A stretch of DNA of 64,000 nucleotides, from contig NZ_BMGR01000017.1 in the NCBI RefSeq assembly GCF_014640295.1, positions 1 to 64,000 on the forward strand, given 5' to 3'. The position numbers and the translations under genes are program-made. The stretch comes from Paenibacillus abyssi (GTDB lineage: Bacteria; Bacillota; Bacilli; Paenibacillales; Paenibacillaceae). This document shows, piece by piece, positions 29,421 to 38,044 of this stretch (within the stretch, counting starts at the first letter, position 1; each line of letters begins with the position of its first letter). The notes beneath the pieces were generated by a model. It ran no database searches. It saw only the letters and a program-made list of their open reading frames with translations, and was not told where the DNA came from.

Positions 29421-30680
29421 ATGATTATCGGTCCAAACAGGAGTATCCGGCGCTTAAGGTCATCCGATCCTGTTCAATCGGTTGCTCCATACGCGCACTA
29501 TCCTCACCGGGAGGAGCAGGCGATGCTCTCTCCACTGGAAAACCCGCTGCCGCTGGGTACATGGTCCAAAACGGCAAAAGCGGCGGCAGACAGTGTGCAT
29601 CAATGGCTGCAAGGCAGTCACGAGACCAGCGTGGCCGTCTCTCGTTTTCTCGGTTCATCTACCTCGGCTTGGGAGCAGCGCAGCATCTCCTCCTCATCCG
29701 GTGAAGCTGTAACTGTACAAGCTGCCAAGGGCGCGACACGCAAAACGTACGAGGTGGAAGTCGGCTCGATCGCGGTCTCGCAGCGGAATGAGGGTTACGA
29801 GCTGGCAAAGGCGGCCGGCTCTTTGATCGAGCCGGGCACCCATCATTTTTCGGTATTAACCGCAGGCAGCCTCACAGACCTCTCTCTTACCGTAACGGAG
29901 AAGGACACGAACGCCCAGGCGCTTGTGAAACTCAGGGACGCGGTCAATCAGGCCCGGCTCGGAATAACAGCAGTGATCCGAGAGGATGCAGCAGCCGGCA
30001 CGGTACGGCTGGCGTTGGAATCCAACCTCACCGGTACAGGCTATGCCTTCTCGCTTGCCGACCTAAGCGGCAATGCGGTCGCCGCATCGGGGATCGGCAA
30101 GGTTTCAAATACGGCGGAAAATGCCAGTTACCGCATAAATAACAGCGTCTTCAAAAGCGTGCAAAGCAATACAGTAACACTGGATAAAGGAAAGGTTACG
30201 ATGACATTTCATCATCCAACCTCTGCTCCGGTTCGCCTTCAAGTCGAAGTGGACGCCGGGGCGGTTGCACAGCAAATCAGGTCCGTGCTCGGCCAAGTCA
30301 ATGAATTAAACAGGATGTACAATACAATGTCAACCTATCTTCATCCCGGCTTGAACCGCAGCTTAAACGAGGCCGTGTCCTCTTCCATTGCGGCTCGGGT
30401 CGGCATTTCACGCAGCCTGTCCGGTGAATGGAGACTGGAGGAAGACAAGCTGCTCTATGCGATCGCGGACAACGCCGACCGCGTGAAGCGTGAGCTGCAC
30501 AGCTCCGAGGGATGGGCATACTCGATCCGGGCTGCGCTCGGCCAATTCGAGCAGCTGCCTGCGGAAGCGATGATGAATCCCGATACACAGGCTATGCAGC
30601 AATATACGATCTACCATCCAACGATGCAGCCCTACCGGCCTATACCGGCCAGCGGATGGTTCATGAACGAAAAAGGGTAG
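29421..30680 (+). CDS. Orphan FliD-like protein (flagellar hook-associated protein 2 domains)
   Basis: A 419-residue protein. Residues about 105-240 (TYEVEVGSIAVSQRNEG, LVKLRDAVNQARLGITAVI, RLALESNLTGTGYAFSLAD) follow the FliD N-terminal and hook-IN pattern, and the C-terminal third is helical as in FliD. FliD normally caps the flagellar filament and is exported by the flagellar apparatus. There are no flagellar genes around it and no signal peptide. It may be a divergent cap paralogue or a protein reusing the fold. Starts at ATG 29421 after GGAGGTG. A shared terminator follows. Confidence 0.6.
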   Translation: MIIGPNRSIRRLRSSDPVQSVAPYAHYPHREEQAMLSPLENPLPLGTWSKTAKAAADSVHQWLQGSHETSVAVSRFLGSSTSAWEQRSISSSSGEAVTVQAAKGATRKTYEVEVGSIAVSQRNEGYELAKAAGSLIEPGTHHFSVLTAGSLTDLSLTVTEKDTNAQALVKLRDAVNQARLGITAVIREDAAAGTVRLALESNLTGTGYAFSLADLSGNAVAASGIGKVSNTAENASYRINNSVFKSVQSNTVTLDKGKVTMTFHHPTSAPVRLQVEVDAGAVAQQIRSVLGQVNELNRMYNTMSTYLHPGLNRSLNEAVSSSIAARVGISRSLSGEWRLEEDKLLYAIADNADRVKRELHSSEGWAYSIRAALGQFEQLPAEAMMNPDTQAMQQYTIYHPTMQPYRPIPASGWFMNEKG

Positions 30681-30692
30681 CAAAGGTACAGT

Positions 30693-30751
30693 AAAGGTCG
30701 CAATCGAACACTTCCTGATGACCCGGGAAGCGACGCTTGCGACCTTTTTTT
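30693..30751. terminator. Bidirectional terminator between the FliD-like gene and moeA
   Basis: AAAGGTCGCAA...TTGCGACCTTTTTTT with an inner CTTCC/GGAAG pairing. The T-run serves the plus strand and the complementary A-run gives a weaker T-tract on the minus strand. It overlaps the moeA stop. Confidence 0.85.
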
Positions 30752-32267
30752 AGCGTTGAATTGGAATCAGTTTTACACGTTCTCCGCTTGATACCCCTTT
30801 AGAACCCGGCGGTACGACAAGTAACGCCTCGGCTTCCGGGATCGAAGCCATCATGCTGGATTTACCGAAGCCCAGCGGTTCGGCCAGCACCCTGCCCTCC
30901 CGCATCAGCAGCTTCGCCCGCACATAGCGCTCATGGGGGCTGCCCTTGATGATCGATTCGGTAAGCTCGGCTTCCACTGCCAGGGGAAGCGGCTCGGGAT
31001 CGCCTTGCATCCGGCTGAGCGCCGGGCGCACGAACAGTTCAAAGCCGACGAAGCAGGCCCCCGGGTTGCCCGACAATGCAAAGAGCGGTTTTCCACCCAG
31101 CAGCATCGCCGAGGTTGGACTGCCCGGACGCATCGCCACCTTATCGAACAGCACCCTGCTATCGTCTTGGAACAGGGAATGAAGCTCCGCCTCGATGCTC
31201 CGATTGGAATCATCTTCACCGTCAGGCGATACTGCGGATTCGGGTTCCGGCAATAGGGTACCATCGCAGCTAAACCGTTCAACAGCATCGCAGTCATGCG
31301 GTTTAGCACCTTCGACATCAGCAGGCATCGTGCTTTCTGCACCTTCGCCGCCGACAGGCATAGTGCCTTCTGCGCCTTCGCGGTTCTGGCATGCTTGCCG
31401 GCTATTACGTCCCTGCTGCTTCAAGCGCGATAATATGGCAGCCATCACATCGTAGTCACCGACGGATACGCCCCCGGTCGTGACAATGCAGTCGGCCACG
31501 GCAAGCGCTGCAGTGAGCGCTTCGACAACAGCATCCACACGGTCCGGCAGCGTCCCCATCACGACCGGCTCGCCGCCGTACTGCACGACCATTGCCGCAA
31601 CCATCGCGCTGTTGCTGTCGCGGATTTTGCCCGGCTCAAGCGGGGCATCCACCGGCAGCAGCTCGGTGCCGGTGGCGAACACCGCGACGCGCGGGCGCGC
31701 ATATACCGGCAGCTCGGCGTATCCGAAGGAGCCGAGCATGGCAATATGGCCAGGCCGGATGACGGCGCCTGGCTCAGCCAAGGCGCTGCCGCGGCGGAAT
31801 TCTTCGCCGGGCGGCGCCACGTTCTGGCCGGGCACGGCAGCGTGTTTCACCCGCACCGCCGGCTGCCCGTCCAGCTCGGCGTCCGCGGTCTGCTCCAGCA
31901 TGACGACCGCGTCCGCCCCATCCGGCACCGCCGCGCCTGTCATGATGCGCACGGCCGTGCCGGGCCCAACGCGCTCGCGGGCAACCTGCCCCGCCGCGAT
32001 CGCGTCAACGACACGCAGCGTCACCGGGTGCTCCGGTGACGCTTGCGCCGCATCGGCGCCGCGGATGGCGAAGCCGTCCAGCCCCGAGCGCGCGAACGGC
32101 GGCCAATCCGATGTCGCGACCAACTTCTCCGCTAATCGTCTGCCGCCGCTTTGCCAGAGCGCCGCTTTCTCCGTATGCAGCGGCTGGATCGCTGCCAGCA
32201 CACGCTGCTGGGCCTCGCTCACCTTCACTGCGCGCCGGTTAAACCGTGATGTACCCTGTAATCCCAC
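30750..32267 (-). CDS. moeA: Molybdopterin molybdenumtransferase MoeA with low-complexity insertion
   Basis: Inserts molybdate into adenylated molybdopterin to finish Moco. The order is that of MoeA: the N-terminal region (WPPFARSGLDGFAIRG, GTAVRIMTGAAVPDGADAVV), the Moco-binding core (VFATGTELLPV, DCIVTTGGVSVGDYDVM), LFALSGNPGACFVGFELF and a C-terminal beta domain. Between GVSVGDYDVMAAILSRL and VLFDKVAMRPGSPT lies about 90 extra residues, including 11-residue repeats (EGAEGTMPVGG type); the 505-residue protein is therefore longer than the usual 400-430. Start at GTG 32267 after GGGGAGG. Confidence 0.92.
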   Translation of the reverse strand: MGLQGTSRFNRRAVKVSEAQQRVLAAIQPLHTEKAALWQSGGRRLAEKLVATSDWPPFARSGLDGFAIRGADAAQASPEHPVTLRVVDAIAAGQVARERVGPGTAVRIMTGAAVPDGADAVVMLEQTADAELDGQPAVRVKHAAVPGQNVAPPGEEFRRGSALAEPGAVIRPGHIAMLGSFGYAELPVYARPRVAVFATGTELLPVDAPLEPGKIRDSNSAMVAAMVVQYGGEPVVMGTLPDRVDAVVEALTAALAVADCIVTTGGVSVGDYDVMAAILSRLKQQGRNSRQACQNREGAEGTMPVGGEGAESTMPADVEGAKPHDCDAVERFSCDGTLLPEPESAVSPDGEDDSNRSIEAELHSLFQDDSRVLFDKVAMRPGSPTSAMLLGGKPLFALSGNPGACFVGFELFVRPALSRMQGDPEPLPLAVEAELTESIIKGSPHERYVRAKLLMREGRVLAEPLGFGKSSMMASIPEAEALLVVPPGSKGVSSGERVKLIPIQR

Positions 32268-32381
32268 TTTCGTCTTCCTCCCCAAACCGCCATAACCCTG
32301 CTGCACCGAAACAAATAGTCGAACCGTCAAATAGTCGACCTGAGAGAACTATTCCTATTCAACATTACTAAGTATTACCTA

Positions 32382-32398
32382 ATCATACCTAGTATGAT
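32382..32398. promoter_or_regulatory. Palindrome upstream of moeA
   Basis: ATCATAC-CTA-GTATGAT, a perfect seven-base inverted repeat with a three-base centre, about 115 bases before the moeA start. An 11-base direct repeat (CAAATAGTCGA at 32312 and 32328) lies closer to the gene. Possible operator; the regulator is unknown. Confidence 0.4.
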
Positions 32399-32490
32399 CT
32401 TTTTTTCAATCTTACTACCATCTGCCCGCGCAAAAGTGCTGCACGATATAATAGTACCAGATTAAGGGCCGAACGTCTTGCCCCTTCATC

Positions 32491-33342
32491 TCACTCCGCC
32501 GCAATTCCATCAACGTCAACGCGCTCCGGATGGGTGTAGACATTCAGCCGGCCGCCCCGCGCAAATCCGATCGCCGTGATTCCCAGGTCATGCGCCAGCC
32601 TTAGCGCCAATGCGGTCGGGGCCGACTTGGACACGATGACGCCCGCTCCGATCTTGGCGGTCTTAATAATGACCTCCGAAGAGAGCCTTCCGCTGAACGC
32701 TATGATCTTATCGGAGGTGCGTATTTTGTTCCGAATCGCATGGCCATACAGCTTGTCGAGCGCATTATGGCGTCCGATATCGGCACGCACGGCCAGCATC
32801 CGCTGGCGAACAGCCTCATCGGATACATCCGCTGAGGCATCTTCACCTGTGCAAAGCGCCGCATTATGCACGCCGCCGGTGCGCGCAAAATCATCAGACG
32901 ATGCCTGGAGCTGCTCCATCAGCCCCAAGCATCCTTGGGCGGTGACCTGGATACGCGTCGTCACCGTTTTGGCTGTACGCACATCCGTCTTCAAGTAAAA
33001 CTGCCTGCTCTTCCCGCAGCAGGAGCTGATGACCCGCTTGCCGAAGTCGGCTTGCGCCAGCGTCATTTTACGCTTCAGCTGCAGGTCGACCATGCCGCGG
33101 TCCTCATCCCAATCCAACGCCAGGACATCGTCTGCGGACATAATCGCGCCTTCCGAAGCCAGAAATCCGTAGACGAGATCCGTCAGATCCGAAGCAGAAC
33201 ATACCAAAGTTGCGAATTCCAGACCATCAAGCCTTACCGTAAGCGGCATCTCCTCCGCAACCTCATCTTCCAGTTCACTCCAGCCGTCCCGGGTGTACTG
33301 GAAGACCGGCCATGAAGCGGTCATTTGATCATCGGTCTCCAT
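32491..33342 (-). CDS. fdhD: Sulfur carrier protein FdhD
   Basis: Passes sulfur from the cysteine desulfurase to the Moco of formate dehydrogenase-type enzymes. The 283-residue protein shows the FdhD motifs GFLASEGAI, the cysteine pair of VISSCCGKSRQFY, GGVHNAALC, DIGRHNALDKLYGHA and SGRLSSEVIIKTAKIGAG. It lies 30 bases downstream of an FdhF-type oxidoreductase, its expected client. Confidence 0.94.
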   Translation of the reverse strand: METDDQMTASWPVFQYTRDGWSELEDEVAEEMPLTVRLDGLEFATLVCSASDLTDLVYGFLASEGAIMSADDVLALDWDEDRGMVDLQLKRKMTLAQADFGKRVISSCCGKSRQFYLKTDVRTAKTVTTRIQVTAQGCLGLMEQLQASSDDFARTGGVHNAALCTGEDASADVSDEAVRQRMLAVRADIGRHNALDKLYGHAIRNKIRTSDKIIAFSGRLSSEVIIKTAKIGAGVIVSKSAPTALALRLAHDLGITAIGFARGGRLNVYTHPERVDVDGIAAE

Positions 33343-33372
33343 CCTTCAAGCTCCCTTCTCTTGCGCTCGTTA

Positions 33373-35727
33373 TTATACCGGCTCCATCTCCAGCTCAGGC
33401 ACCGGCTTCTCAAGGGAGCTGATGTCTTTGCGGGAGCGGTAAGCTTCCGCTTTTTCCATTGTCACTGCTGTATTATATTCCGGAATTCCCGCATGCGGCT
33501 CATATACGCCTTTTGGAAGCAGGACGTTGCCTTCCGGCCAGAACACTTCCAAATTGCCGGCTGCAACATCATTCGTGCGCGCATATCCGTAGAATACGCC
33601 ATGCTTGTTGTGCAGGACAATCTCATCACCGTCAGTGAGGCCCAGTTTTCTGGCATCCTGTTCGTTAATCAGCACGTCTTGTCTGCCTGCTCCGTTGAAC
33701 GGATCAATGTCAGAATAAACCATGGAGTTGAACTGCTTGCCACGGCGTGTCGTCACATGGAATTGGCCCTCAGGACGGTATCTGTTCGGCGATTCGATCG
33801 CCAGCAGTTGCCCTCTGCCGTCCGGAGTCGGACATTCGCCGTCTTCACACAGCCAAGCGCCGCCCCATTGGAATACGTCTCCACGCTTGGACAGGTGCTG
33901 GATGCCGTCATAGTTAGGTGCCGCTTTGGCAATTTCACGGCGTACTGCCGCCGCATCTCCGAAGTGAAGCAGCTCAGCCGCATCGTCTGGTCTGACACGC
34001 CGTGCCAGGTCCTCAAAGATCCGCCATTCTTCACGCGCTTCGCCGATCCGCGGGCCCTCGATTTCAGGAGAGAAATACACCATGCGCTCCGTCGAAGTTG
34101 AAGTGCCGCCGCCCACCTGCTCATAACGGGTTTTGGCCGGCAGAACAATAACCGCTTCTTTGGCATCAAGCAGCGTCGATGTATTGAACATAATATCCTG
34201 GTGGACACGCAGCTCTACCGCTTCAAGCTGACGCTTGACGCTGTCCGGATCCGGCATCGTCTCCAGGAAATTGCCGCCCGACGTGTAGAACAGCTTGAGC
34301 TTACGCTCATGATCCTCCGGCAGCGCCGCATTTTCCAGCGACACGCCTACGATATCGCCCTGCCATGTCGGAAGCTTGAAGCCCCATGTGCTCTCCAGCC
34401 GTTCGACATCCTTGCCTTTGAACTCGCCGCCCGGCAAGCTGAACGGATCCGCGCCCATTTCTCCGGAGCCTTGTACGCCGCTATGTCCGCGAATTGGCAT
34501 CAAACCGCAATTTTTGCGTCCCAAAAATCCGCGAAGCAATGCAAGGTTGGCCACCTGCGAAATGTTGTCCGTTGCAAAACGGTGCTGCGTCAATCCCATA
34601 CTCCAGACAAATACAGCCGACTTCGCTCCTGCAAGCAGCTTGGCAAACTCTTCGATCCGCTCCTTGGACAATCCGCTTCCTTTTACAATATCTGCCCAAT
34701 TCAGGCTTTCGATATGCGGTTTCAGCTGCTCGAAGCCATTGGTGTGCTTTTTGACAAAGTCAGCATCAATGGCTGAACCCGCCTGCTGCTTCTCCATTTC
34801 AAACCAGACTTTCATGACGCCGTTCATGAAGTCGATGTCGCCGCCGATATCTACCTGGTACAAATCATCAGCCAGCTTGGTACCGAATAACGCCGATTCC
34901 GCAACCGAAGGAATCCAATAACCGTCCATTGCAGGCTCGCGGTATGGATTGATGACGATGATCTTTGTGCCTTTGCGTTTCGCCGCATACATGTATTTCG
35001 TGGATACCGGCTGATTGCCCGCAGCTACGCTGCCCCAGAATACGAGTACATCCGTTCCGATCCAGTCGTTGTAATTGCAACTGGAAGCCCCGATCCCAAC
35101 CGAGCGCTTGAGCGCTGTTTTGGAAGGCGAGTGACAAATACGGGATGCATTATCAATGTTATTCGTGCCGAGAAAACGTGCGGTCTTGGCAGCCACGTAG
35201 TAAGTTTCATTCGTCAAGCCGCGGCCTGTCAGGTAGAAAGCCGATTGTTTCGGTTCAATGGAACGGTATTTCGCCGCAATTCTGTCCATCGCTTCATCCC
35301 ATTGAATCCGGCGGAAACGCTTCTCGCCTTTTTCACGAATCATCGGATACGGAATCCGTCCCAGCTCGCGAAGCTCCGCGCTGTTCATACGACGCAGCTC
35401 ATCCACGTCTGCGAACAGCTTCGAATCCGGAATCGCCGGCATCGTGTTGAGCCTCAGCACATTGAGCCGGGTCGTACACAGATGCGGCCCTTCAAGCGTC
35501 TGATCATACAGGCCGGATACCCCAAGCGCACAGCCGTCGCAGACGCCTTGTGTCAGAATCCGAAACGCATATGGCAGATTATCTTTGTTCTTCCACGCCA
35601 CTTTCATCGTGTCGCGAATATGATGCGGCTTGATTTTTCCTAATCCAAAAGGTACAGCGCTGACCCAAAGACCCGGAGCGGGCATACTTGGCAGCTTCAT
35701 CCGTCCCGCGTGTTTTGTTTTTCCCAT
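33373..35727 (-). CDS. FdhF/YdeP-family molybdopterin oxidoreductase (formate dehydrogenase-like)
   Basis: A 784-residue molybdoenzyme of the FdhF/YdeP branch. The N-terminal region has only CDGCALG instead of a full 4Fe-4S ferredoxin-type motif. It is followed by the bis-MGD domains (YLTGRGLTNETYY, WGSVAAGNQPVSTKY, IVINPYREPAMDGYW, PIRGHSGVQGSGEMG) and the C-terminal MopB domain (FHVTTRRGKQFNSMVY, DVLINEQDARKLGL). No Tat signal is visible, so it is cytoplasmic. The substrate may be formate or a related acid, but is not certain for this branch. Start at ATG 35727 after GGGAG; the longer frame to 36066 runs through the structured leader and is not real coding. Confidence 0.88.
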   Translation of the reverse strand: MGKTKHAGRMKLPSMPAPGLWVSAVPFGLGKIKPHHIRDTMKVAWKNKDNLPYAFRILTQGVCDGCALGVSGLYDQTLEGPHLCTTRLNVLRLNTMPAIPDSKLFADVDELRRMNSAELRELGRIPYPMIREKGEKRFRRIQWDEAMDRIAAKYRSIEPKQSAFYLTGRGLTNETYYVAAKTARFLGTNNIDNASRICHSPSKTALKRSVGIGASSCNYNDWIGTDVLVFWGSVAAGNQPVSTKYMYAAKRKGTKIIVINPYREPAMDGYWIPSVAESALFGTKLADDLYQVDIGGDIDFMNGVMKVWFEMEKQQAGSAIDADFVKKHTNGFEQLKPHIESLNWADIVKGSGLSKERIEEFAKLLAGAKSAVFVWSMGLTQHRFATDNISQVANLALLRGFLGRKNCGLMPIRGHSGVQGSGEMGADPFSLPGGEFKGKDVERLESTWGFKLPTWQGDIVGVSLENAALPEDHERKLKLFYTSGGNFLETMPDPDSVKRQLEAVELRVHQDIMFNTSTLLDAKEAVIVLPAKTRYEQVGGGTSTSTERMVYFSPEIEGPRIGEAREEWRIFEDLARRVRPDDAAELLHFGDAAAVRREIAKAAPNYDGIQHLSKRGDVFQWGGAWLCEDGECPTPDGRGQLLAIESPNRYRPEGQFHVTTRRGKQFNSMVYSDIDPFNGAGRQDVLINEQDARKLGLTDGDEIVLHNKHGVFYGYARTNDVAAGNLEVFWPEGNVLLPKGVYEPHAGIPEYNTAVTMEKAEAYRSRKDISSLEKPVPELEMEPV

Positions 35728-35840
35728 GTTGAATTTCTCCCTTTGATTGCAAGCTGAAACGGCTGTCACCGCCTTTGGATGACAGCACGGTTTCGCGTTG
35801 AAAGATAAGCTGCCAGACAGACAAAACTTATCATTCAAAT

Positions 35841-35952
35841 AAAAAAACCGCCGCAGCATACTTCGACTCCCTCGTTCAAGAAGAAATCCAAGTATCCCGC
35901 GGCGGTTCGCCTCCGGCAGGTTCGCTGCCGAGCGCCAACAGCCATGGCTGTT
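35841..35952 (-). promoter_or_regulatory. Structured leader with terminator upstream of the FdhF-type gene
   Basis: On the minus strand, after the DUF2294 gene, come a perfect palindrome AACAGCCATGGCTGTT (35952-35937), a hairpin CTCGGCAG/CTGCCGGAG, a small GGCGAACCGCC hairpin, and a long stem. The stem pairs CCGCCGC with GCGGCGG and ATACTT with AAGTAT, and is followed by seven Ts (35907-35841). It ends the upstream gene, and it could also be the expression platform of a leader RNA for the molybdoenzyme. I could not match it securely to the Moco motif. Confidence 0.6.
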
Positions 35953-35962
35953 ATGAGTGTGA

Positions 35963-36346
35963 TTAAGAATCCGATTGTCCGAACTTCTTTTGCAAATCCT
36001 GGTCAAACACAAAAATCGACATTCCGATATCCTGATCGATATCAATGTCCACAAACAGGCTGACAAATTTCGCGCCGAGCATCTCTTCCATTTCCACCGG
36101 ATGGTGCTCGCGGTACATGTCCTTTACCATTTTTGTGCGTGCCTCTTGTACCATCTGCTTGCCTTCTCCTGAACCGGCGATAAATTTCTCCACCGGCGAC
36201 AGGTTGCCTTGCATCTCGCAAATCGCCCAATTGTTACAGAAGGTCGTGCGCACCTCGCGAGGGCCTTTGCCCATGTGACGTTTGCGGTATGCTTTAACTA
36301 AATTACTGAATTCTGCTTCGTGTTTGTTCATCATTCGTTTTGCCAA
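35963..36346 (-). CDS. DUF2294 (MpsC-like) domain protein
   Basis: A 127-residue soluble protein: HEAEFSNLVKAYRKRHMGKGPREVRTTFCNN, VEKFIAGSGEGKQMVQEART and the C-terminal DIDQDIGMSIFVFDQDL match the DUF2294/MpsC family. The family is linked in the literature with a membrane-potential-generating system in staphylococci; its biochemical role is not known. It precedes the FdhF-type gene on the same strand, separated by a terminator. Start codon is uncertain between TTG 36346 and ATG 36334 or 36331. Confidence 0.75.
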   Translation of the reverse strand: MAKRMMNKHEAEFSNLVKAYRKRHMGKGPREVRTTFCNNWAICEMQGNLSPVEKFIAGSGEGKQMVQEARTKMVKDMYREHHPVEMEEMLGAKFVSLFVDIDIDQDIGMSIFVFDQDLQKKFGQSDS

Positions 36347-36525
36347 AATTCCCGATTCCCCTTTAGTATGACCGGCTGGCAGGCTCGCTCCCCCGCATCA
36401 AACGTCTTTTGAATCTTCGTATGGCCGCACCTTTGTAAAGTATGATCTTATTTTATATTATCAAGAAAGCGTCCCCATGACAATCATGTTACAATAGAAG
36501 AATCATTTATTTTTTGGAGGCCAGC

Positions 36526-37077
36526 ATGAACACCCCTTTCATCCTGCAAATCGCGGGCTACAAAAACACAGGAAAAACAACGCTCCTCTGCCGTTTGATC
36601 GAGCGGTTCAAAGCAGATGGGTGCACCGTCGCGGTCATCAAACATGATGGGCATGATTTTCAAATGGATCATCCAGGTACAGACACCTGGAAGCATCAGG
36701 CCGCCGGCGCAGACACCGTGGCCATCACTTCACCGCATCGAACGGCGATGCTCCTTCATCGCCCGTTGTCATTACAAGAACTGCTGCTGCAAATGAACGA
36801 TTACGATGTTGTGCTCGTTGAAGGCTTCAAGTCGGAAAACTATCCGAAAGTCATCATGATCAAAGAACCTGCGCATTTCGGGCTGCTCACGTCTTTGAGC
36901 CAGCCTATTGCCGCAGTTGTATGGCCGGATACGCAGGAAGAGTCAGCTAAGCTGCAGCAGCATGGGGAACTTGAGAAGCCTGTCTCCTTCTTCGGTTTAA
37001 ACGACGCCGACAGTTTATACCGCTGGCTGGCTGACAATGCTGAGCTCATCTCCGGCAGAAAGAGGAACGCCCCTTAA
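36526..37077 (+). CDS. mobB: Molybdopterin-guanine dinucleotide biosynthesis protein B
   Basis: P-loop GTPase that assists MobA in converting Moco to the bis-MGD form used by FdhF-type enzymes. The 183-residue protein has Walker A IAGYKNTGKTTL (residues 9-20), VIKHDGHDF, the switch-like HPGTDTWKHQAAGA and VVLVEGFKSENYPK. Start at ATG 36526 after GGAGG. It stands alone on the plus strand, divergent from the molybdoenzyme genes. mobA is not in the window. Confidence 0.92.
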   Translation: MNTPFILQIAGYKNTGKTTLLCRLIERFKADGCTVAVIKHDGHDFQMDHPGTDTWKHQAAGADTVAITSPHRTAMLLHRPLSLQELLLQMNDYDVVLVEGFKSENYPKVIMIKEPAHFGLLTSLSQPIAAVVWPDTQEESAKLQQHGELEKPVSFFGLNDADSLYRWLADNAELISGRKRNAP

Positions 37078-37100
37078 CAAGAGCGTTCCTCTTTCTCTTT
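37057..37100. terminator. Terminator between mobB and the pspA gene
   Basis: AGAAAGAGGAACGC and GCGTTCCTCTTTCT form a 14-base perfect stem around a 12-base loop, followed by CTTT on the plus strand. It overlaps the mobB stop and may serve both strands. Confidence 0.8.
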
Positions 37101-37109
37101 CGTATCGAA

Positions 37110-37817
37110 TTAAGCTTCCGGCTGCCCGGGAGCATTGGTTGTGTTCAACTTGCGCTTGAGCGCTTCAAGCTGCTCATTGACCTGCAGTTCCTTTGCCGGA
37201 TCAATCGGGGCTGCAGCCGATGCGGCCGATGTTTGGCGATAGAATCCCGGCATCCGCGCAACCTCTGCTTCAGCCTCGAGCTGCATGATTTTCTCTTCCA
37301 TCCGGTAAAACCCTCTCGACGCGCCGCCGCTCTCAATCGTATGCTGCGTCCCGATCTGCGCCACTTGCTTCTGCGCTTTTGCCGCATCGGCACGGGAAGC
37401 CAGCTCGCTGCGTTTGCTGCGCAGATCTTGCAGTTCGTTTCTCATGTCATCCAGCTGCTTGCGAAGCTCCTCTGCCTGTGCTTTGTTCTGCTCGTAAAGA
37501 GCGCTGAACTCATCGGCTTGCTGCTCGTAATAAACCTTCTCCTCCAGCAGCTTGCGCGCCAATTCCTCTTGACCTGCGAGGAGCGCTTGCTCCGCTTGAC
37601 TTTGACGTTCCGCCGCCTTGCTGACCGCTTCCCCGTAACGGTTCTTCATCCGCTGCTCGGCGGCCATTTGTTTTGCTACCGTGCGCTCTGCTTCATGAAT
37701 CTCCGCTTCCATATCACGTAAGTATTGGTTCAACATCACAACCGGATCTTCCATTTTATCCAACATTTCATTCAGTGATGCCTTCGTCATGTCCGTCATT
37801 CTTTTCAAGATTCCCAT
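37110..37817 (-). CDS. PspA/IM30-family protein (cassette A, LiaH-type)
   Basis: A 235-residue, almost entirely helical protein of the PspA/IM30 (ESCRT-III-like) family that coats and stabilises stressed membranes. It has the N-terminal amphipathic start GILKRMTDMTKASLNEMLDK, the [18 protein letters not shown] signature and long coiled coils to residue about 150. Its closest relative in the window is the pspA of cassette B, with the same N-terminus except for isolated changes. It is the last gene of cassette A, two bases after the pspC remnant. No membrane segment. Confidence 0.9.
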   Translation of the reverse strand: MGILKRMTDMTKASLNEMLDKMEDPVVMLNQYLRDMEAEIHEAERTVAKQMAAEQRMKNRYGEAVSKAAERQSQAEQALLAGQEELARKLLEEKVYYEQQADEFSALYEQNKAQAEELRKQLDDMRNELQDLRSKRSELASRADAAKAQKQVAQIGTQHTIESGGASRGFYRMEEKIMQLEAEAEVARMPGFYRQTSAASAAAPIDPAKELQVNEQLEALKRKLNTTNAPGQPEA

Positions 37818-37819
37818 AA

Positions 37820-38037
37820 TTATAAATCTCCCTTCTCATATTGGGCCAATTTGGCGCGGTATTGTTCTACTTCTTTGCGTAACGCTCGCTTTTCCATATC
37901 GTTCATCATGGCATCGATGTTTGCGGATTGCTGCGGCTCTCCATAACCTCCGGATCTCGATGGATTGCCGCCCGGCGAACTGCCGACGGAACCGTAACTG
38001 CTATAAAGCGGGGGTTCCTTCGGTATAGCTTCTTCAC
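37820..38037 (-). pseudogene. pspC remnant with internal frameshifting deletion (cassette A)
   Basis: It lies exactly where cassette B has intact pspC. It keeps the start (GTG then KKLYR codons) and the C-terminal part in another frame (PKEPPLYSSYG... to NIDAMMNDMEKRALRKEVEQ... ending YEKGDL). About 155 bases that encode the PspC domain and its membrane helix are missing. The junction falls on a shared CCGA present at both ends in the intact gene, as in a microhomology deletion, and it shifts the frame. From the GTG only about 42 codons remain open. The conserved tail could be translated only from an internal start. Confidence 0.8.
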
Positions 38038-38044
38038 GTCGACC

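Noticed and set aside
35728-36066. N-terminal extension of the FdhF-type protein by 113 residues
   Set aside because: The stretch overlaps the DUF2294 gene and the terminator hairpin; the ATG at 35727 has a ribosome site and gives the family length.
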